Origin: Hyphomicrobium sp.
GTDB taxonomy: Bacteria; Pseudomonadota; Alphaproteobacteria; Rhizobiales; Hyphomicrobiaceae
Length of the DNA stretch: 64,000 nt
Direction of reading: 5' to 3'
Assembly (NCBI GenBank): GCA_022844105.1
Contig: JALHMJ010000001.1
Span: 385,264 to 449,263 of the forward strand
The notes beneath the pieces were generated by a model. The model ran no database searches. It saw nothing but the letters and a program-made list of their open reading frames with translations, and was not told the origin of the DNA. A program made the translations under genes and the position numbers. Below are positions 1 through 8,258 of this stretch, in pieces. Positions within the stretch are counted from its first letter, which is position 1. The number at the start of each line of letters is the position of its first letter.

Positions 1-1325
1 CCGGCGCGCTTGAGGTGTTCGAGAAAGTCGGTTGCCCATGTGGTCGTGTCGCGACGGGAAATAGTGGCATAGAGAGCAGCGTGGCGGCTTTGCCGTTCAG
101 CGAGTGGCATAGCGAGGGCCTGGGCAAGTGCATCACCCAACTCCTCAACGCAATACGGGTTGACGAGAATGGCTTGTTGTAACTCTTCTGCGGCACCTGC
201 GAACCGGGACAATATCAATACGCCAGGATCTGCTGCGTCCTGTGATGCAATGTACTCCTTGGCTGTGAGGTTCATACCGTCGCGAAGGGGTGTGACAAAC
301 CCCACGGCGGCCGAGCGATAGAGCGCGCGCAAGCGCTTGCGCGGAATGGAGCGGTGAATGTAGTGGACGGGCATCCAGTCAACGTCGCCGTATTCGCCGT
401 TGATCGATCCGGATATGCCCTCCAATTCCTGCCGAATGTCCGCATAGACTTCGACGCTATCGCGCGTTGGCGCCGCGATTTGGGTCAACACGGTTTGCCT
501 GCGAAAATGCGGGTACGCTCGCAAAAGATGTGCAAAACCGCGAAACTTCTGCGGTAGCCCTTTGGTGTAGTCGAGGCGATCAACGCCAAGAACGCGCTTA
601 ATTGTGGTGTTGCGCGGCTGGTGGCCTGCCATGGCGAACGTTTGACTGTCGACGCTGATAGGGAAGCTTCCGACGTGGAACGCCTCTCCTGCGATTGATA
701 GTCGGCCGCTGGGCAGAAGCTCTGCGCCAGTGGCCGCGCGCAGGCATGCGAGCATATTGCCGACGTCGTTGGTCGTCTGACACCCTACGAGATCGTACGC
801 GGCCAGCGAAGATGCCAGCTCGCGGAACTCCGGAATTGCTAGAAATGCTTCGGGGGGCGGCATCGGAATATGAAGAAAGAAACCAATCTGATTTTCGATG
901 CCTTGCGCGCGCAGCAGCCGCCCGAGGATCATGAAATGGTAGTCGTGAACCCAGATCTGATCCCCGGGTCGTACGAGGCTGGCAATGACTACTGCAAGTC
1001 TGATGTTGTAAGCGGCGTATGAACCGTAAAAGTTCCGGTCAAACCGCGCCAAGTCGAGCCGATTGTGAAAGACAGGCCAGAGCACGGAATTCGCGTATCC
1101 AAGATAAGCTCCTTCATGCTCTTCAGCCGTCATGTCGAGTGTCACCGCAGAAAAGCGGCCGTGATGAATATCGAATTCTGATCTGTCGGAGATGTTTCCC
1201 GACCAGCCAATCCACAAGCCGGCGCGCTGACATAGAAGTTCGCGTACCGCGACGGCAAGTCCGCCACTCGTCTCCGTGGCGTCCGGCAGTGCGACACGAT
1301 TGGAAACGCAGATCAGGCGCGACAC
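1..1325 (-). CDS. otsA: Trehalose-6-phosphate synthase OtsA, 3' end cut by the window edge
   Basis: Glycosyltransferase family 20 enzyme that joins UDP-glucose and glucose-6-phosphate to make trehalose-6-phosphate, a cytoplasmic step in making a stress protectant. About 441 codons are visible and the frame is open to base 1, so the C-terminus lies outside the window. Family motifs can be read in order: an N-terminal SNR, an SGGLAVAV segment, VHDYH, RLDYTKGL and DGMNLTAKEY. The start is a GTG at 1325, preceded by AAGGA nine bases upstream, and it puts SRLICVSNR at the N-terminus as in OtsA proteins. A perfect EcfG-type promoter lies 33 bases upstream (1358-1382), so induction by the general stress response is likely. 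Family assignment is firm. Confidence 0.96.
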   Translation of the reverse strand, partial: MSRLICVSNRVALPDATETSGGLAVAVRELLCQRAGLWIGWSGNISDRSEFDIHHGRFSAVTLDMTAEEHEGAYLGYANSVLWPVFHNRLDLARFDRNFYGSYAAYNIRLAVVIASLVRPGDQIWVHDYHFMILGRLLRAQGIENQIGFFLHIPMPPPEAFLAIPEFRELASSLAAYDLVGCQTTNDVGNMLACLRAATGAELLPSGRLSIAGEAFHVGSFPISVDSQTFAMAGHQPRNTTIKRVLGVDRLDYTKGLPQKFRGFAHLLRAYPHFRRQTVLTQIAAPTRDSVEVYADIRQELEGISGSINGEYGDVDWMPVHYIHRSIPRKRLRALYRSAAVGFVTPLRDGMNLTAKEYIASQDAADPGVLILSRFAGAAEELQQAILVNPYCVEELGDALAQALAMPLAERQSRHAALYATISRRDTTTWATDFLEHLKRA

Positions 1326-1695
1326 AGCATTGATTCCTTTGGTCGATCACTCAGCACAACGCACGTGCGGCATGAGCGTTCCTTGGAGCCCGGCTTTGCT
1401 GGGAAATCCCTAGCGCGGCAACGCCTCAGTGGTGAAAATCAGCGGCGCCATTCACTGTTGACCGCACCGGAGGTCAAAGCCTCGCCAAGATTGTCTTGCT
1501 TGCGGATAGTAATTCCGGCCTGGGTGCCGTGGAAGCCATCGTGAGAGGGCGAAAGACCCCCATCGTTCCAGAACACGTCAAGGGCGTCATTAGTCAGAGG
1601 CTGTTCTTTAACTGCTGATGTTTCGAGTTTTTTTCGAAACCGAACGTCCTGCGTCGCGTTCTTCCACCTTATGAGACTATTGGAGGCGCTGCCTG
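1326..1695. other. Intergenic region between divergent otsA and a small membrane-protein gene
   Basis: 370 bases with no supported gene. The left part carries the EcfG-type otsA promoter. Near 1619-1643 a GTTTCG...CGAAAC inverted repeat flanks a T-rich loop (6-bp stem). I see no GGAAC-type promoter facing the rightward gene and no recognisable RNA gene. Confidence 0.5.
1358..1382 (-). promoter_or_regulatory. EcfG-type general stress promoter of otsA
   Basis: Read on the minus strand this is GGAAC, 16 bases, CGTT: the consensus for the alphaproteobacterial general stress sigma factor EcfG (GGAAC-N16/17-CGTT). The -10 element ends 33 bases before the otsA GTG. OtsA is a classic member of this regulon in other alphaproteobacteria. 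The match is read directly; activity is inferred. Confidence 0.8.
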
Positions 1696-1923
1696 ATGAT
1701 GCACGATTCCCGACAGGACAAAGAAAAAGTGGCAGCGCGCCAAGGGACGAAGGAGAAAATGAATTTTCGCGTTTTAGCGACGTCTTTGTTTCTCATCGCG
1801 CTCATATTTACAGGACTTTATTTCTTTTTCCTCGCCTCGCCGTCCGGCGAAAACAGCAGCGTGGAAACACCCGCTGGTGCAGGCACATCACAGCCACGCT
1901 CAACGGCCGCGATAGCGCCATAG
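1696..1923 (+). CDS. Small single-span membrane protein, unknown function
   Basis: A 75-residue protein with a charged N-terminus (residues 1-22) and one clear hydrophobic span at about residues 25-46, rich in Leu, Ile and Phe. A short Ser/Thr/Pro/Ala-rich tail follows. The start at 1696 is preceded by GGAGG (1682-1686) at nine bases. An internal ATG at 1759 has a purine-rich AAGGAG only three bases upstream and would leave a 54-residue protein that still holds the span. I do not recognise a family. It sits between otsA and a KGG stress protein, so an envelope role in stress is possible but unproven. Confidence 0.5.
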   Translation: MMHDSRQDKEKVAARQGTKEKMNFRVLATSLFLIALIFTGLYFFFLASPSGENSSVETPAGAGTSQPRSTAAIAP

Positions 1924-1979
1924 TGTGTCGTTTGTAAGCTGCCATACCTGCCAATCTCGCGGCGATTTCACAGCGCGTG

Positions 1980-2294
1980 CTATTGGTCATCGCCGCCGCT
2001 CGCCGGTCTGGCGATCGGCGCTCGATTCAGGCTGCCGCGACCGCCTTCCTGTCCGCCCTTGCGACCGGCCTCGGCCGCAAGTTCACGATCTTTGGAAAAG
2101 CTACGATCTTCAGCCGCGACGCTCTGTCCGCCTTTGCGCCCAGCCTGCACGGCCAGGTCGTGATTGAGAGAAAAGCTGCGCTTTTCGGCTGGTACGCTCT
2201 CGCCACCTTTGCGCGCTATTTCACGCTGCTTGGTCTCGTCCATTCCGGCAAAGCCCCGCCCGGAAGACCCCGAGCGCTGGTTCTTGTCAGCCAT
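1980..2294 (-). CDS. KGG-repeat general stress protein
   Basis: A 104-residue, very hydrophilic protein with three Arg-Lys-Gly-Gly motifs (about residues 28-31, 53-56 and 78-81). The first two repeats share an RKGG-[EQ]SV core followed by an RSFS segment. This is the pattern of KGG-domain, con-10/GsiB-like stress proteins, small desiccation- and starvation-induced proteins whose exact action is not known. A near-consensus EcfG promoter (GGAAC-N17-GGTT) lies about 60 bases upstream. Its neighbours are also stress genes. Family assignment is good; molecular function is open. Confidence 0.85.
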   Translation of the reverse strand: MADKNQRSGSSGRGFAGMDETKQREIARKGGESVPAEKRSFSLNHDLAVQAGRKGGQSVAAEDRSFSKDRELAAEAGRKGGQEGGRGSLNRAPIARPASGGDDQ

Positions 2295-2353
2295 TTCACA
2301 TCTCCCGCGTTCTTATTTTGCATATGATCCCTGAATTGGATTTCGTGCGATTG

Positions 2354-2379
2354 AACCGGTTGATGCACGGGTTGGTTCC
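2354..2379 (-). promoter_or_regulatory. Near-consensus EcfG-type promoter of the KGG gene
   Basis: On the minus strand: GGAAC, 17 bases, GGTT. The -35 element is perfect and the -10 differs from CGTT at one base. It lies 60 bases upstream of the KGG-protein start, with nothing else in between. Weaker than the other three stress promoters in this region. Confidence 0.5.
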
Positions 2380-2447
2380 CCGCTGTCTGGCAATGAGAAT
2401 CGGCGCAGATCTGACCCGTGTCATGCACGCACTGGAGGTTGGTCAAA

Positions 2448-3785
2448 TCATCGAGCGGTGGTTTGCGTTGGTTGCGCGGTGACGCGCCAGACGGCATTAC
2501 CGACATCATCGGTGACAAGAAGCGCGGCTGACTTATCGAATGCGACGCTAACGGGGCGGCCGAGGGCGTCACCATTCGGGCTGAGAAATCCTGTCAAGAC
2601 GTCGCGCATTTCGCCGTTCGGCTTTCCGTTTTCAAACGGGACGAAAACAACCTTGTAGCCTGAGGGCGGATTGCGGTTCCAGGAACCGTGCTGGGCGATG
2701 AAGGCTCCGTTGCTAAATTCTCGCGGCCAGCTGCCTTGCGCCTGGTTGAAGGCGAGACCCAAAGAGGCCGTGTGTGCGCCGAGAGCATAATCCGGGGTTA
2801 CAGCCTTGGCGATTAGATCGGCCCGCTGTGGCGAAACACGTTCATCGACGTGACTTCCAAAATAACTGTAAGGCCAGCCGTAGAATGCGCCCTGTTTTAC
2901 CTCCGTCAAATAGTCGGGGACGAGATCGGAGCCGATTTCGTCGCGTTCATTGACCACCGTCCAAAGCGCTTTCGTGGTCGGCTCCCACGCCATTCCAACC
3001 GGGTTGCGCAAGCCGGTGGCGAACGGCTGATACGTCTTGGCGGCGATATCGACGGAGAGTATTGCAGCGCGATCCTGCTCCATGTTCAAGCCGTTTTCTC
3101 CAACGTTGCTGTTCGAGCCGACACCTACGTAGAGTGTGCGGCCGTCAGCGCTGGCGATCAGGCTCTTGGTCCAATGGTGATTGAGCGGACCGCCGGGGAG
3201 GTCAACGATCTTCTCCGGCTTTGCGGTTATCTTGTCGGCCCCTTCGACATAGGGAAAGGCAACAATGCTGTCGGCGTTCGCCACGTAAAGCGTCGTGCCG
3301 ACAAGCGCCAATCCGAAGGGCGAGAATAGGCCTTCAATATAGTTGGTTTTGATGTCCGCGGCGCCATCGCCATTCGTGTCGCGTAAGAGGACGACACGAT
3401 TTGGGCTTTCCACGCCGGCGCCCGCACGCCACATCACGAACTGCATCACAAGACCTTTAAGGCCGGTGCTCTGTACTTTCGGCGGCGCATTGCTCTCGGC
3501 CACGAGAACGTCACCGTTAGGCAAGATCAGGATTGATCGCGGATGATTGAGATCGCGGGCAAATGCGGTAGCGGTTAATCCGTTGGCGGGTGACGGGCCC
3601 TTATCCGACGGCCAGCCTCTGGCCGGTGCAATATTTACCGTCGGGATGAGGCCTTCAACGGGTTTTGCAATCGCCGGATTTTTTCCAGTATCCGCCCCTT
3701 TTGGCAATATGCTTTCTTCCCCGCAGCCGGTTAGCGATAGCGCAACGATACCGACACATAAGTTCAGCTTTGTTCGATCCGACAT
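2448..3785 (-). CDS. PQQ-dependent sugar dehydrogenase lipoprotein (sorbosone dehydrogenase family)
   Basis: A 445-residue member of the glucose/sorbosone dehydrogenase beta-propeller family, periplasmic quinoprotein oxidoreductases acting on sugars or aldoses. The N-terminus is a lipoprotein signal with a lipobox ending at Cys21 (LTGC), so membrane anchoring is expected. Family segments include GWPYSYFG near the middle and QHGSWNRNPP, followed by a KVVFVPF strand, towards the C-terminus. The natural substrate cannot be read from sequence. It lies 36 bases downstream of the general-stress oxidase-like gene and probably shares its EcfG promoter. The start at 3785 gives a normal signal peptide. 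Confidence 0.85.
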   Translation of the reverse strand: MSDRTKLNLCVGIVALSLTGCGEESILPKGADTGKNPAIAKPVEGLIPTVNIAPARGWPSDKGPSPANGLTATAFARDLNHPRSILILPNGDVLVAESNAPPKVQSTGLKGLVMQFVMWRAGAGVESPNRVVLLRDTNGDGAADIKTNYIEGLFSPFGLALVGTTLYVANADSIVAFPYVEGADKITAKPEKIVDLPGGPLNHHWTKSLIASADGRTLYVGVGSNSNVGENGLNMEQDRAAILSVDIAAKTYQPFATGLRNPVGMAWEPTTKALWTVVNERDEIGSDLVPDYLTEVKQGAFYGWPYSYFGSHVDERVSPQRADLIAKAVTPDYALGAHTASLGLAFNQAQGSWPREFSNGAFIAQHGSWNRNPPSGYKVVFVPFENGKPNGEMRDVLTGFLSPNGDALGRPVSVAFDKSAALLVTDDVGNAVWRVTAQPTQTTAR

Positions 3786-3821
3786 AATGAAGCTCGCTTG
3801 TCTGTGGTCGATGAAAAGGAC

Positions 3822-4313
3822 TTAAAGGCGGACTTCGCCGTGGTCGCCAAGGTCGGGCTGTTTGCCCGTCACGTTCGCGACCAACATCTGCACGACGGCC
3901 GAGATCGAATTGTCTCCGTCCCAGTATTCGCCGATGAGCGGTTGCAGCACGAGCGCGCAAATGTCCGGTTGCGACGGACCTTGCGGCCAGAACGCTTGGG
4001 CTCCCGGATTCCACAAGTCTTCGATCAGCCGGCGATCTTTTGAAATGGTGGCTCGCACTGAGATCGAGACATAGCGCTTTCCATCGGCAAAGGTCAGCAG
4101 GGCCGTTGGATCGTGTTCGATTGCCCTGACACCCTCGGTCGCTTGTTCAGCGAGAACATAAATTACGCCGTCATTCCTGCGCACCAACGGCGTCATCGGA
4201 CGACCACTCAACCGCCCGTCCTGCCCCCGCGTTACCAGGATTGTGGCGTGAAACTTTTCGACTAGGTTCCACAACTTATCGCGTGCAACGTTTACATCCC
4301 GATCTTCGGCCAA
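3822..4313 (-). CDS. General stress protein, pyridoxamine 5'-phosphate oxidase-like fold (GSP26 type)
   Basis: A 163-residue protein of the general stress protein 26 / PNPOx-like flavin-binding split-barrel family. Visible family features are the early LVTRG strand, the GRPMTP segment, and the YVSISVRA strand followed by WNPGAQAFWPQGPSQPDI, where the family has W..wfP.G..dP. Members bind FMN or FAD in some cases, but a catalytic role is usually unproven. A perfect EcfG promoter (4359-4383) lies 46 bases upstream, and the sugar dehydrogenase gene follows after 36 bases, so the two are probably one stress operon. Confidence 0.85.
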   Translation of the reverse strand: MAEDRDVNVARDKLWNLVEKFHATILVTRGQDGRLSGRPMTPLVRRNDGVIYVLAEQATEGVRAIEHDPTALLTFADGKRYVSISVRATISKDRRLIEDLWNPGAQAFWPQGPSQPDICALVLQPLIGEYWDGDNSISAVVQMLVANVTGKQPDLGDHGEVRL

Positions 4314-4358
4314 TTTTCATATCCTTTGCTCTACCTGCGCTGATTACTGCAGAGCGGC

Positions 4359-4383
4359 AACGCGAACCTGATCGTGCGGTTCC
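4359..4383 (-). promoter_or_regulatory. EcfG-type general stress promoter of the GSP26-like gene
   Basis: Minus strand GGAAC, 16 bases, CGTT: an exact consensus match whose -10 element ends 46 bases upstream of the start at 4313. Together with the matches at 1358 and 4563 it argues for a coordinated stress island. Confidence 0.8.
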
Positions 4384-4562
4384 CAGGTGATTGTCGGGTT
4401 CGCCAATGAGCGGGTACGCACCATGTTGAACCAACGGATGATGAGCTGGTTCAATCCACTTTCAACAACAGAGGAATTGAAAGTGCGGATGAGAGTGACT
4501 GCGTCTGTAGGCGATGCACCGGTGTGCAACGCTGTGGCCGTGGCCGCGGTCCCGGACGAATT

Positions 4563-4587
4563 GGAACGCAACGGCCGTTTCGCCGTT
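4563..4587 (+). promoter_or_regulatory. EcfG-type general stress promoter of the DUF883 gene
   Basis: Plus strand GGAAC, 16 bases, CGTT, an exact consensus. The -10 ends 95 bases before the ATG at 4683, leaving a leader of about 85-90 bases. Confidence 0.75.
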
Positions 4588-4682
4588 GAACACCCACCGA
4601 ACGTGAGTGCATCAGGCGGCCGAGCAGCGGGCGTCGCTTAAGTTCGAGTGATTTGCTGTAAAACATGAGAAGGAGAGTGGGC

Positions 4683-4943
4683 ATGGCTACGGGCAATTAT
4701 GGCAGTACGTCCAGCGATATGAGCGAGCGCGCATCGCAGTTCGGCGACGCCGCCGGACGGCAGATGGACCAAGCTTTCGACAGCGCAGAGACATTAGCCC
4801 GCAATGCCGCGGTGCGGGGGCGGCAGGCGCTGACGGCAGTTGATCGCACGATGCGCGATCAACCGATGCTGACACTCGCAGCTGTTGCCGCGGCTGGTCT
4901 TCTCATCGGAGCGTTGTGGAAAATGGACCGGCGGCGCTGGTAG
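4683..4943 (+). CDS. DUF883/ElaB-like membrane-anchored protein
   Basis: An 86-residue protein with an amphipathic, Ala/Arg/Asp-rich helical body (residues about 10-60). A C-terminal hydrophobic segment of about 18 residues ends in a Lys/Arg/Trp tail, the layout of the DUF883 (ElaB/YqjD) family, some of which bind ribosomes at the membrane in stationary phase. The ATG at 4683 is preceded by AAGGAG at seven bases; an in-frame ATG at 4665 lacks this. It has its own exact EcfG promoter, so it is probably a stress-regulon member. The family call rests on layout more than on strict sequence motifs. Confidence 0.72.
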   Translation: MATGNYGSTSSDMSERASQFGDAAGRQMDQAFDSAETLARNAAVRGRQALTAVDRTMRDQPMLTLAAVAAAGLLIGALWKMDRRRW

Positions 4944-4953
4944 TTTAAATTGG

Positions 4954-4983
4954 AAGGCGGCGATGCGAATGCATCGCCGCCTT
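4954..4983. terminator. Perfect 13-bp hairpin between convergent genes
   Basis: Left arm 4954-4966 and right arm 4971-4983 pair without mismatch around a GAAT loop. It lies between the end of the DUF883 gene and the end of actP, where a bidirectional terminator would be placed. There is no good T-run on either side, so intrinsic termination would be inefficient. Confidence 0.55.
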
Positions 4984-4987
4984 CGCG

Positions 4988-6694
4988 TCAATGAGAGGAA
5001 GCACCGGCGGCCCCTATGCCGGTCTCAGACCGGACATACTGGGCATCGAAGGCTGCGCGTTCGGCATCCGCGGTTGGCGAGCGGTCGGTGATTGAAAAGA
5101 TCCAAATGGCAAAGAATGCCAGGCTCATGGAGAAGAGCGCGGGATTGTCGTAGGGAAAGAGTGCGGAGCCCGGCGGGTGACCGAGTGTTTTTTCCCATAC
5201 CGATGGGCTTAGTACAACCAAGGTTGTGGCGCTGAGCAGGCCGAGAAATCCACCGATGGTTGCGCCGCGCGTCGTGGTGCCTTGCCAAAAGATGCTCATG
5301 GCGAGAACCGGGAAATTACAGCTGGCGGCAATGGCGAAGGCCAATCCGACCATGAAAGCGACGTTCTGATTTTCAAAAATGTAGCCGAGAAAGATTGCCA
5401 GAACTCCGATGGCACAAGCAGCGATTTTGGAAATGCGTATCTCTTGGAATTCATTCGCCCGGCCACGCGCAATGATCGATGCGTAGATGTCGTGACTAAC
5501 GGCGGTGGCACCGGCCAATGTCAGGCCTGCGACGACGGCGAGGATGGTCGCGAAGGCAACGGCAGAGATGAAGCCTAAGAAAAGAGAGCCGCCGAGTGCG
5601 TTCGACAGATGTACGGCTGACATGTTGCCCGACCCGATCATGTCCGATGGTGCATAGCTCCCGCCGGGAGCGGGGACCGCACCCAGCTTGAAGTAGTCGG
5701 GATCTTGCAACAGCAGGGTTATGGCGCCAAAGCCAATGATGAAAGTCAGGATATAAAAGTAGCCGATAAAGCCTGTGGCATAGAATACGGATTTGCGGGC
5801 CGCCTTGGCGTCGGCGACGGTGAAAAAGCGCATCAGGATATGGGGCAGGCCGGCGGTGCCGAACATCAGCGCCAATCCGAGTGAGATCGTCGAAATAGGA
5901 TCTTTGACGAGGGAGCCCGGTTGCATGATTGCCAAGCCATCGGGGTGGATTTCAGTCGCCCGCTTGAACATCGCCTCGGGTGAGAAGTTGAAATTGGCGA
6001 GGACGAGCAGGGCCATGACGCTGGCGCCGCCGAGGAGCAGACACGCCTTGATGATTTGCACCCAGGTCGTCGCCACCATGCCGCCGAAGGCCACGTAGAC
6101 GATCATCAAGATACCGACAACGATCACGGCGTAGAGATACTCGAGACCGAAAAGCGTCTGGATGAGTTTGCCGGCGCCGACCATTTGCGCGATGAGATAG
6201 AAAGCCACCACCACCAGCGTGCCGACAGCAGACAGGATGCGAATCGGCGTCGGTTGTAAGCGGAAGGCAGCCACATCGGCAAAAGTGAATTTGCCCAGAT
6301 TACGTAAGCGTTCGGCGATCAGGAACAGAACGATCGGCCATCCGACGAGCCATCCAACCGAATAGATGAGGCCGTCAAAACCGTTGGCGAAGACGAGACC
6401 AGATATGCCCAGGAACGATGCGGCCGACATATAATCGCCGGCGATCGCCAGTCCATTCTGAAAGCCGGTGATGCCGCCTCCGGCCGCGTAAAAATCGGAG
6501 GTCGACTTCGTGCGTCCGGCGGCCCATTTCGTAATGCCGAGGGTTGCCACGACGAAGAGAAGAAACATCGCAATGGCGGCGTAGTTCAGCGTCGATTTAC
6601 CGGCCACCTGGATGCTGTCGGCGAAGGCCGATGTTGTACTGACGGCGACGATGGCCGTGGTCAAAACGGTGATCGCGACGTGCGGGGACCTCAT
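4988..6694 (-). CDS. actP: Cation/acetate symporter ActP
   Basis: A 568-residue sodium:solute symporter of the SSS family, acetate permease subgroup, which imports acetate and other short-chain carboxylates. There is an N-terminal signal-like segment ending at about AFA (residue 25), then many hydrophobic spans. A typical SSS segment is [20 protein letters not shown] near residues 67-86. Its ATG overlaps the stop of the DUF485 gene upstream (6691-6694), the usual yjcH-actP arrangement, so the two are translationally coupled. No acs gene is in the window. Confidence 0.94.
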   Translation of the reverse strand: MRSPHVAITVLTTAIVAVSTTSAFADSIQVAGKSTLNYAAIAMFLLFVVATLGITKWAAGRTKSTSDFYAAGGGITGFQNGLAIAGDYMSAASFLGISGLVFANGFDGLIYSVGWLVGWPIVLFLIAERLRNLGKFTFADVAAFRLQPTPIRILSAVGTLVVVAFYLIAQMVGAGKLIQTLFGLEYLYAVIVVGILMIVYVAFGGMVATTWVQIIKACLLLGGASVMALLVLANFNFSPEAMFKRATEIHPDGLAIMQPGSLVKDPISTISLGLALMFGTAGLPHILMRFFTVADAKAARKSVFYATGFIGYFYILTFIIGFGAITLLLQDPDYFKLGAVPAPGGSYAPSDMIGSGNMSAVHLSNALGGSLFLGFISAVAFATILAVVAGLTLAGATAVSHDIYASIIARGRANEFQEIRISKIAACAIGVLAIFLGYIFENQNVAFMVGLAFAIAASCNFPVLAMSIFWQGTTTRGATIGGFLGLLSATTLVVLSPSVWEKTLGHPPGSALFPYDNPALFSMSLAFFAIWIFSITDRSPTADAERAAFDAQYVRSETGIGAAGASSH

Positions 6695-7008
6695 TTCGCT
6701 AGCCCTTCGACAATCTTGCGGGTCAGTTCGTCGAAGGTGGTGTTGGCGCGGGCGACATAGATCCCGGTGAGCGTGAACGCGGCGATGATGACGCCGAGAC
6801 CTAAAACGATGCCGACCGTGGTGACGCCGCCTGCCACCGAAAGGGCTGTGACGCTTTTGAAGTAGGCGATCGTCAGGATGAAGCCGAAATAGACTGTGAC
6901 CATCAGCGCCGTCAGGAGCCAGGCGAAGCGCGATCGGCGCCGAACGAGTTCATGAAAATTGGGATCGGCATGGACGCGGCGTACGACGTCGCTCTGGTCG
7001 AGCGTCAT
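6691..7008 (-). CDS. DUF485 membrane protein, ActP partner (YjcH type)
   Basis: A 105-residue protein with two hydrophobic spans (about residues 30-52 and 60-88) and the family N-terminal pattern of Val-Asp-Pro-like residues followed by [13 protein letters not shown]485 proteins are encoded directly before actP in most proteobacteria and are thought to support the symporter. Here the genes overlap by four bases. An inverted repeat (CTCCCC...GGGGAG, near 7041-7056) lies in the upstream region. Confidence 0.92.
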   Translation of the reverse strand: MTLDQSDVVRRVHADPNFHELVRRRSRFAWLLTALMVTVYFGFILTIAYFKSVTALSVAGGVTTVGIVLGLGVIIAAFTLTGIYVARANTTFDELTRKIVEGLAK

Positions 7009-7228
7009 GTCTACTTCCCCTCTTTTTCTGGCCTTGCGACTCCCCTGTCGGGGAGCCGGCGCAATGTTTACCTGCTGGCGGCGTTGCCGATCACAGCACC
7101 TGCTCGCGCCGTTTCAGGTTTTGAAAGACCCTAGCTGGCTCGATGGCGGCTGCCAATTGCTTGGACGGTCGCGACGCCGCCATCGGAGATGTGGGGAGAG
7201 CAAGCCACTTTATTTTAGCGGCAGGCCG

Positions 7229-7471
7229 TCAAAATGGGATTTCGTCATCGAGAACAGAGCGGCGCTTTTCACCAGATGGGGTGACTGGCGGTAGTCCTTT
7301 AGAGGTTAGCATTGGATTGAGAACCTCGATGAGAGCCTTGAAGTCGCTCAAGGCCGGTTGAGCCTGGATGCTATCACGCAGCTTTTCCCAGACCTCTCTC
7401 TGTTCCGGCAATTGAAGCAAACTGGCGTAACCGAAATATAGAAAGTGCGACCTGCGAGCCTGTCGAAACAA
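7229..7471 (-). pseudogene. Displaced C-terminal frame of the TIR-domain gene
   Basis: This frame reads well as protein (for example VWEKLRDSIQ, then LSDFKALIEVLNP and LTSKGLPPV). It lies +1 to the frame of the TIR gene whose 3' part it overlaps. TIR proteins of this type usually carry a C-terminal helical tail after the TIR domain, and this segment has the right position and character. The TIR frame, in contrast, ends in low-complexity residues. In the +1 frame a stop near 7481 bounds the shift to about 7376-7480. A one-base insertion (or two-base deletion) in an ancestral gene of about 340 codons explains the pattern. A sequencing error is the main alternative. Confidence 0.55.
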
Positions 7472-8258
7472 GTTTGATCAAGTTGTCGATTAAGAGCTCT
7501 CTAGTTCTACGGTTGGTGGCTATGGTGTCGAACACCTTTTGCGCTACTTCGCCGATCTTTCGGCTTTGCGTGTTGTACGACTGAAATTTCTCAATGAACC
7601 CGTACGGCTGCGCACCCTTGTTGAGCGGGACAATGAGAACATCTCGGCAAACTGCGAATCCGACCTCCTGATCGGTCCACTTACTCGCGTTGAAGTCGCT
7701 TGATAGAATGACAAGCATTGCGTCCATCGAGTTAAGACATCTTAGAATCTCGTCACGCCATTCGTCGCTCGGGTCAATATCTTCGTGAGCCACGAAGCAG
7801 GATATGCCAAACCTTTGCAGTGAGAATTTTAGGTTTGCCGCCGACACCTTTTCGGTGTGCACGTGACTGATGAATACGCGGAAATGATCCGCAGACCAGT
7901 ACTTGCTTTCCCCTAGCTGAGCGATGCTTGACGAAGTGAGATTCAGCTCCAACCCAAATTGTTCGGCTATGTCGAGCAACTTGGCGTTTTGGCAATGGTC
8001 AACGAAGCTTCGAATAACCTGGCGTTTCGATCCGCCTATTGGGTTACCGAAGTCGTCTGTCTCCGGCGGGACGTCCATAGCATCGAAGAACACTCTTATA
8101 TCTTCGAAGCCCATCGCGGCTTCCATCGTAGCAACGATGGCTTGGATCGCTCGCACCCGGTCTATGGCCCGCACGCTTGCCCCCTCCGTCTCGCTGACCA
8201 GTTGAGGCAAACCGTCGTCGAGCAGCAAGCGCTTAGGACGCTTGTCCACCGGCTTCAC
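7374..8258 (-). CDS. TIR-domain protein with N-terminal helical domain, probable defence effector
   Basis: A 294-residue protein. Residues about 30-115 form a predicted helical N-terminal domain of uncertain family. Residues about 125-245 are a TIR domain starting FRVFISHVH, with FVAHEDIDPSDEW and KWTDQEVGFAV. Glu198 in WTDQE is at the place of the catalytic Glu of TIR NADases, so NAD+ cleavage is plausible. Bacterial TIR proteins of this build often act in abortive-infection immunity. The gene is lower in GC than its neighbours and sits 134 bases from the 3' end of tRNA-Ser, so acquisition is likely. The natural C-terminus appears to continue in another frame (7229-7471). Partner genes of known defence systems are not seen. 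Confidence 0.75.
   Translation of the reverse strand: MKPVDKRPKRLLLDDGLPQLVSETEGASVRAIDRVRAIQAIVATMEAAMGFEDIRVFFDAMDVPPETDDFGNPIGGSKRQVIRSFVDHCQNAKLLDIAEQFGLELNLTSSSIAQLGESKYWSADHFRVFISHVHTEKVSAANLKFSLQRFGISCFVAHEDIDPSDEWRDEILRCLNSMDAMLVILSSDFNASKWTDQEVGFAVCRDVLIVPLNKGAQPYGFIEKFQSYNTQSRKIGEVAQKVFDTIATNRRTRELLIDNLIKLVSTGSQVALSIFRLRQFASIAGTERGLGKAA

Larger units (their letters stand above)
4314..4682. other. Intergenic region with two divergent stress promoters
   Basis: 369 bases between divergent genes. It holds the leftward promoter at 4359-4383 and the rightward one at 4563-4587. Short open frames on both strands (4344-4571 minus, 4387-4641 plus) overlap these promoters, match no family I know and lack good ribosome sites. 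I do not call a gene here. Confidence 0.5.

Noticed and set aside
4344-4641. Short frames on both strands between the GSP26-like and DUF883 genes
   Set aside because: They overlap two strong stress promoters and lack ribosome sites and family matches.
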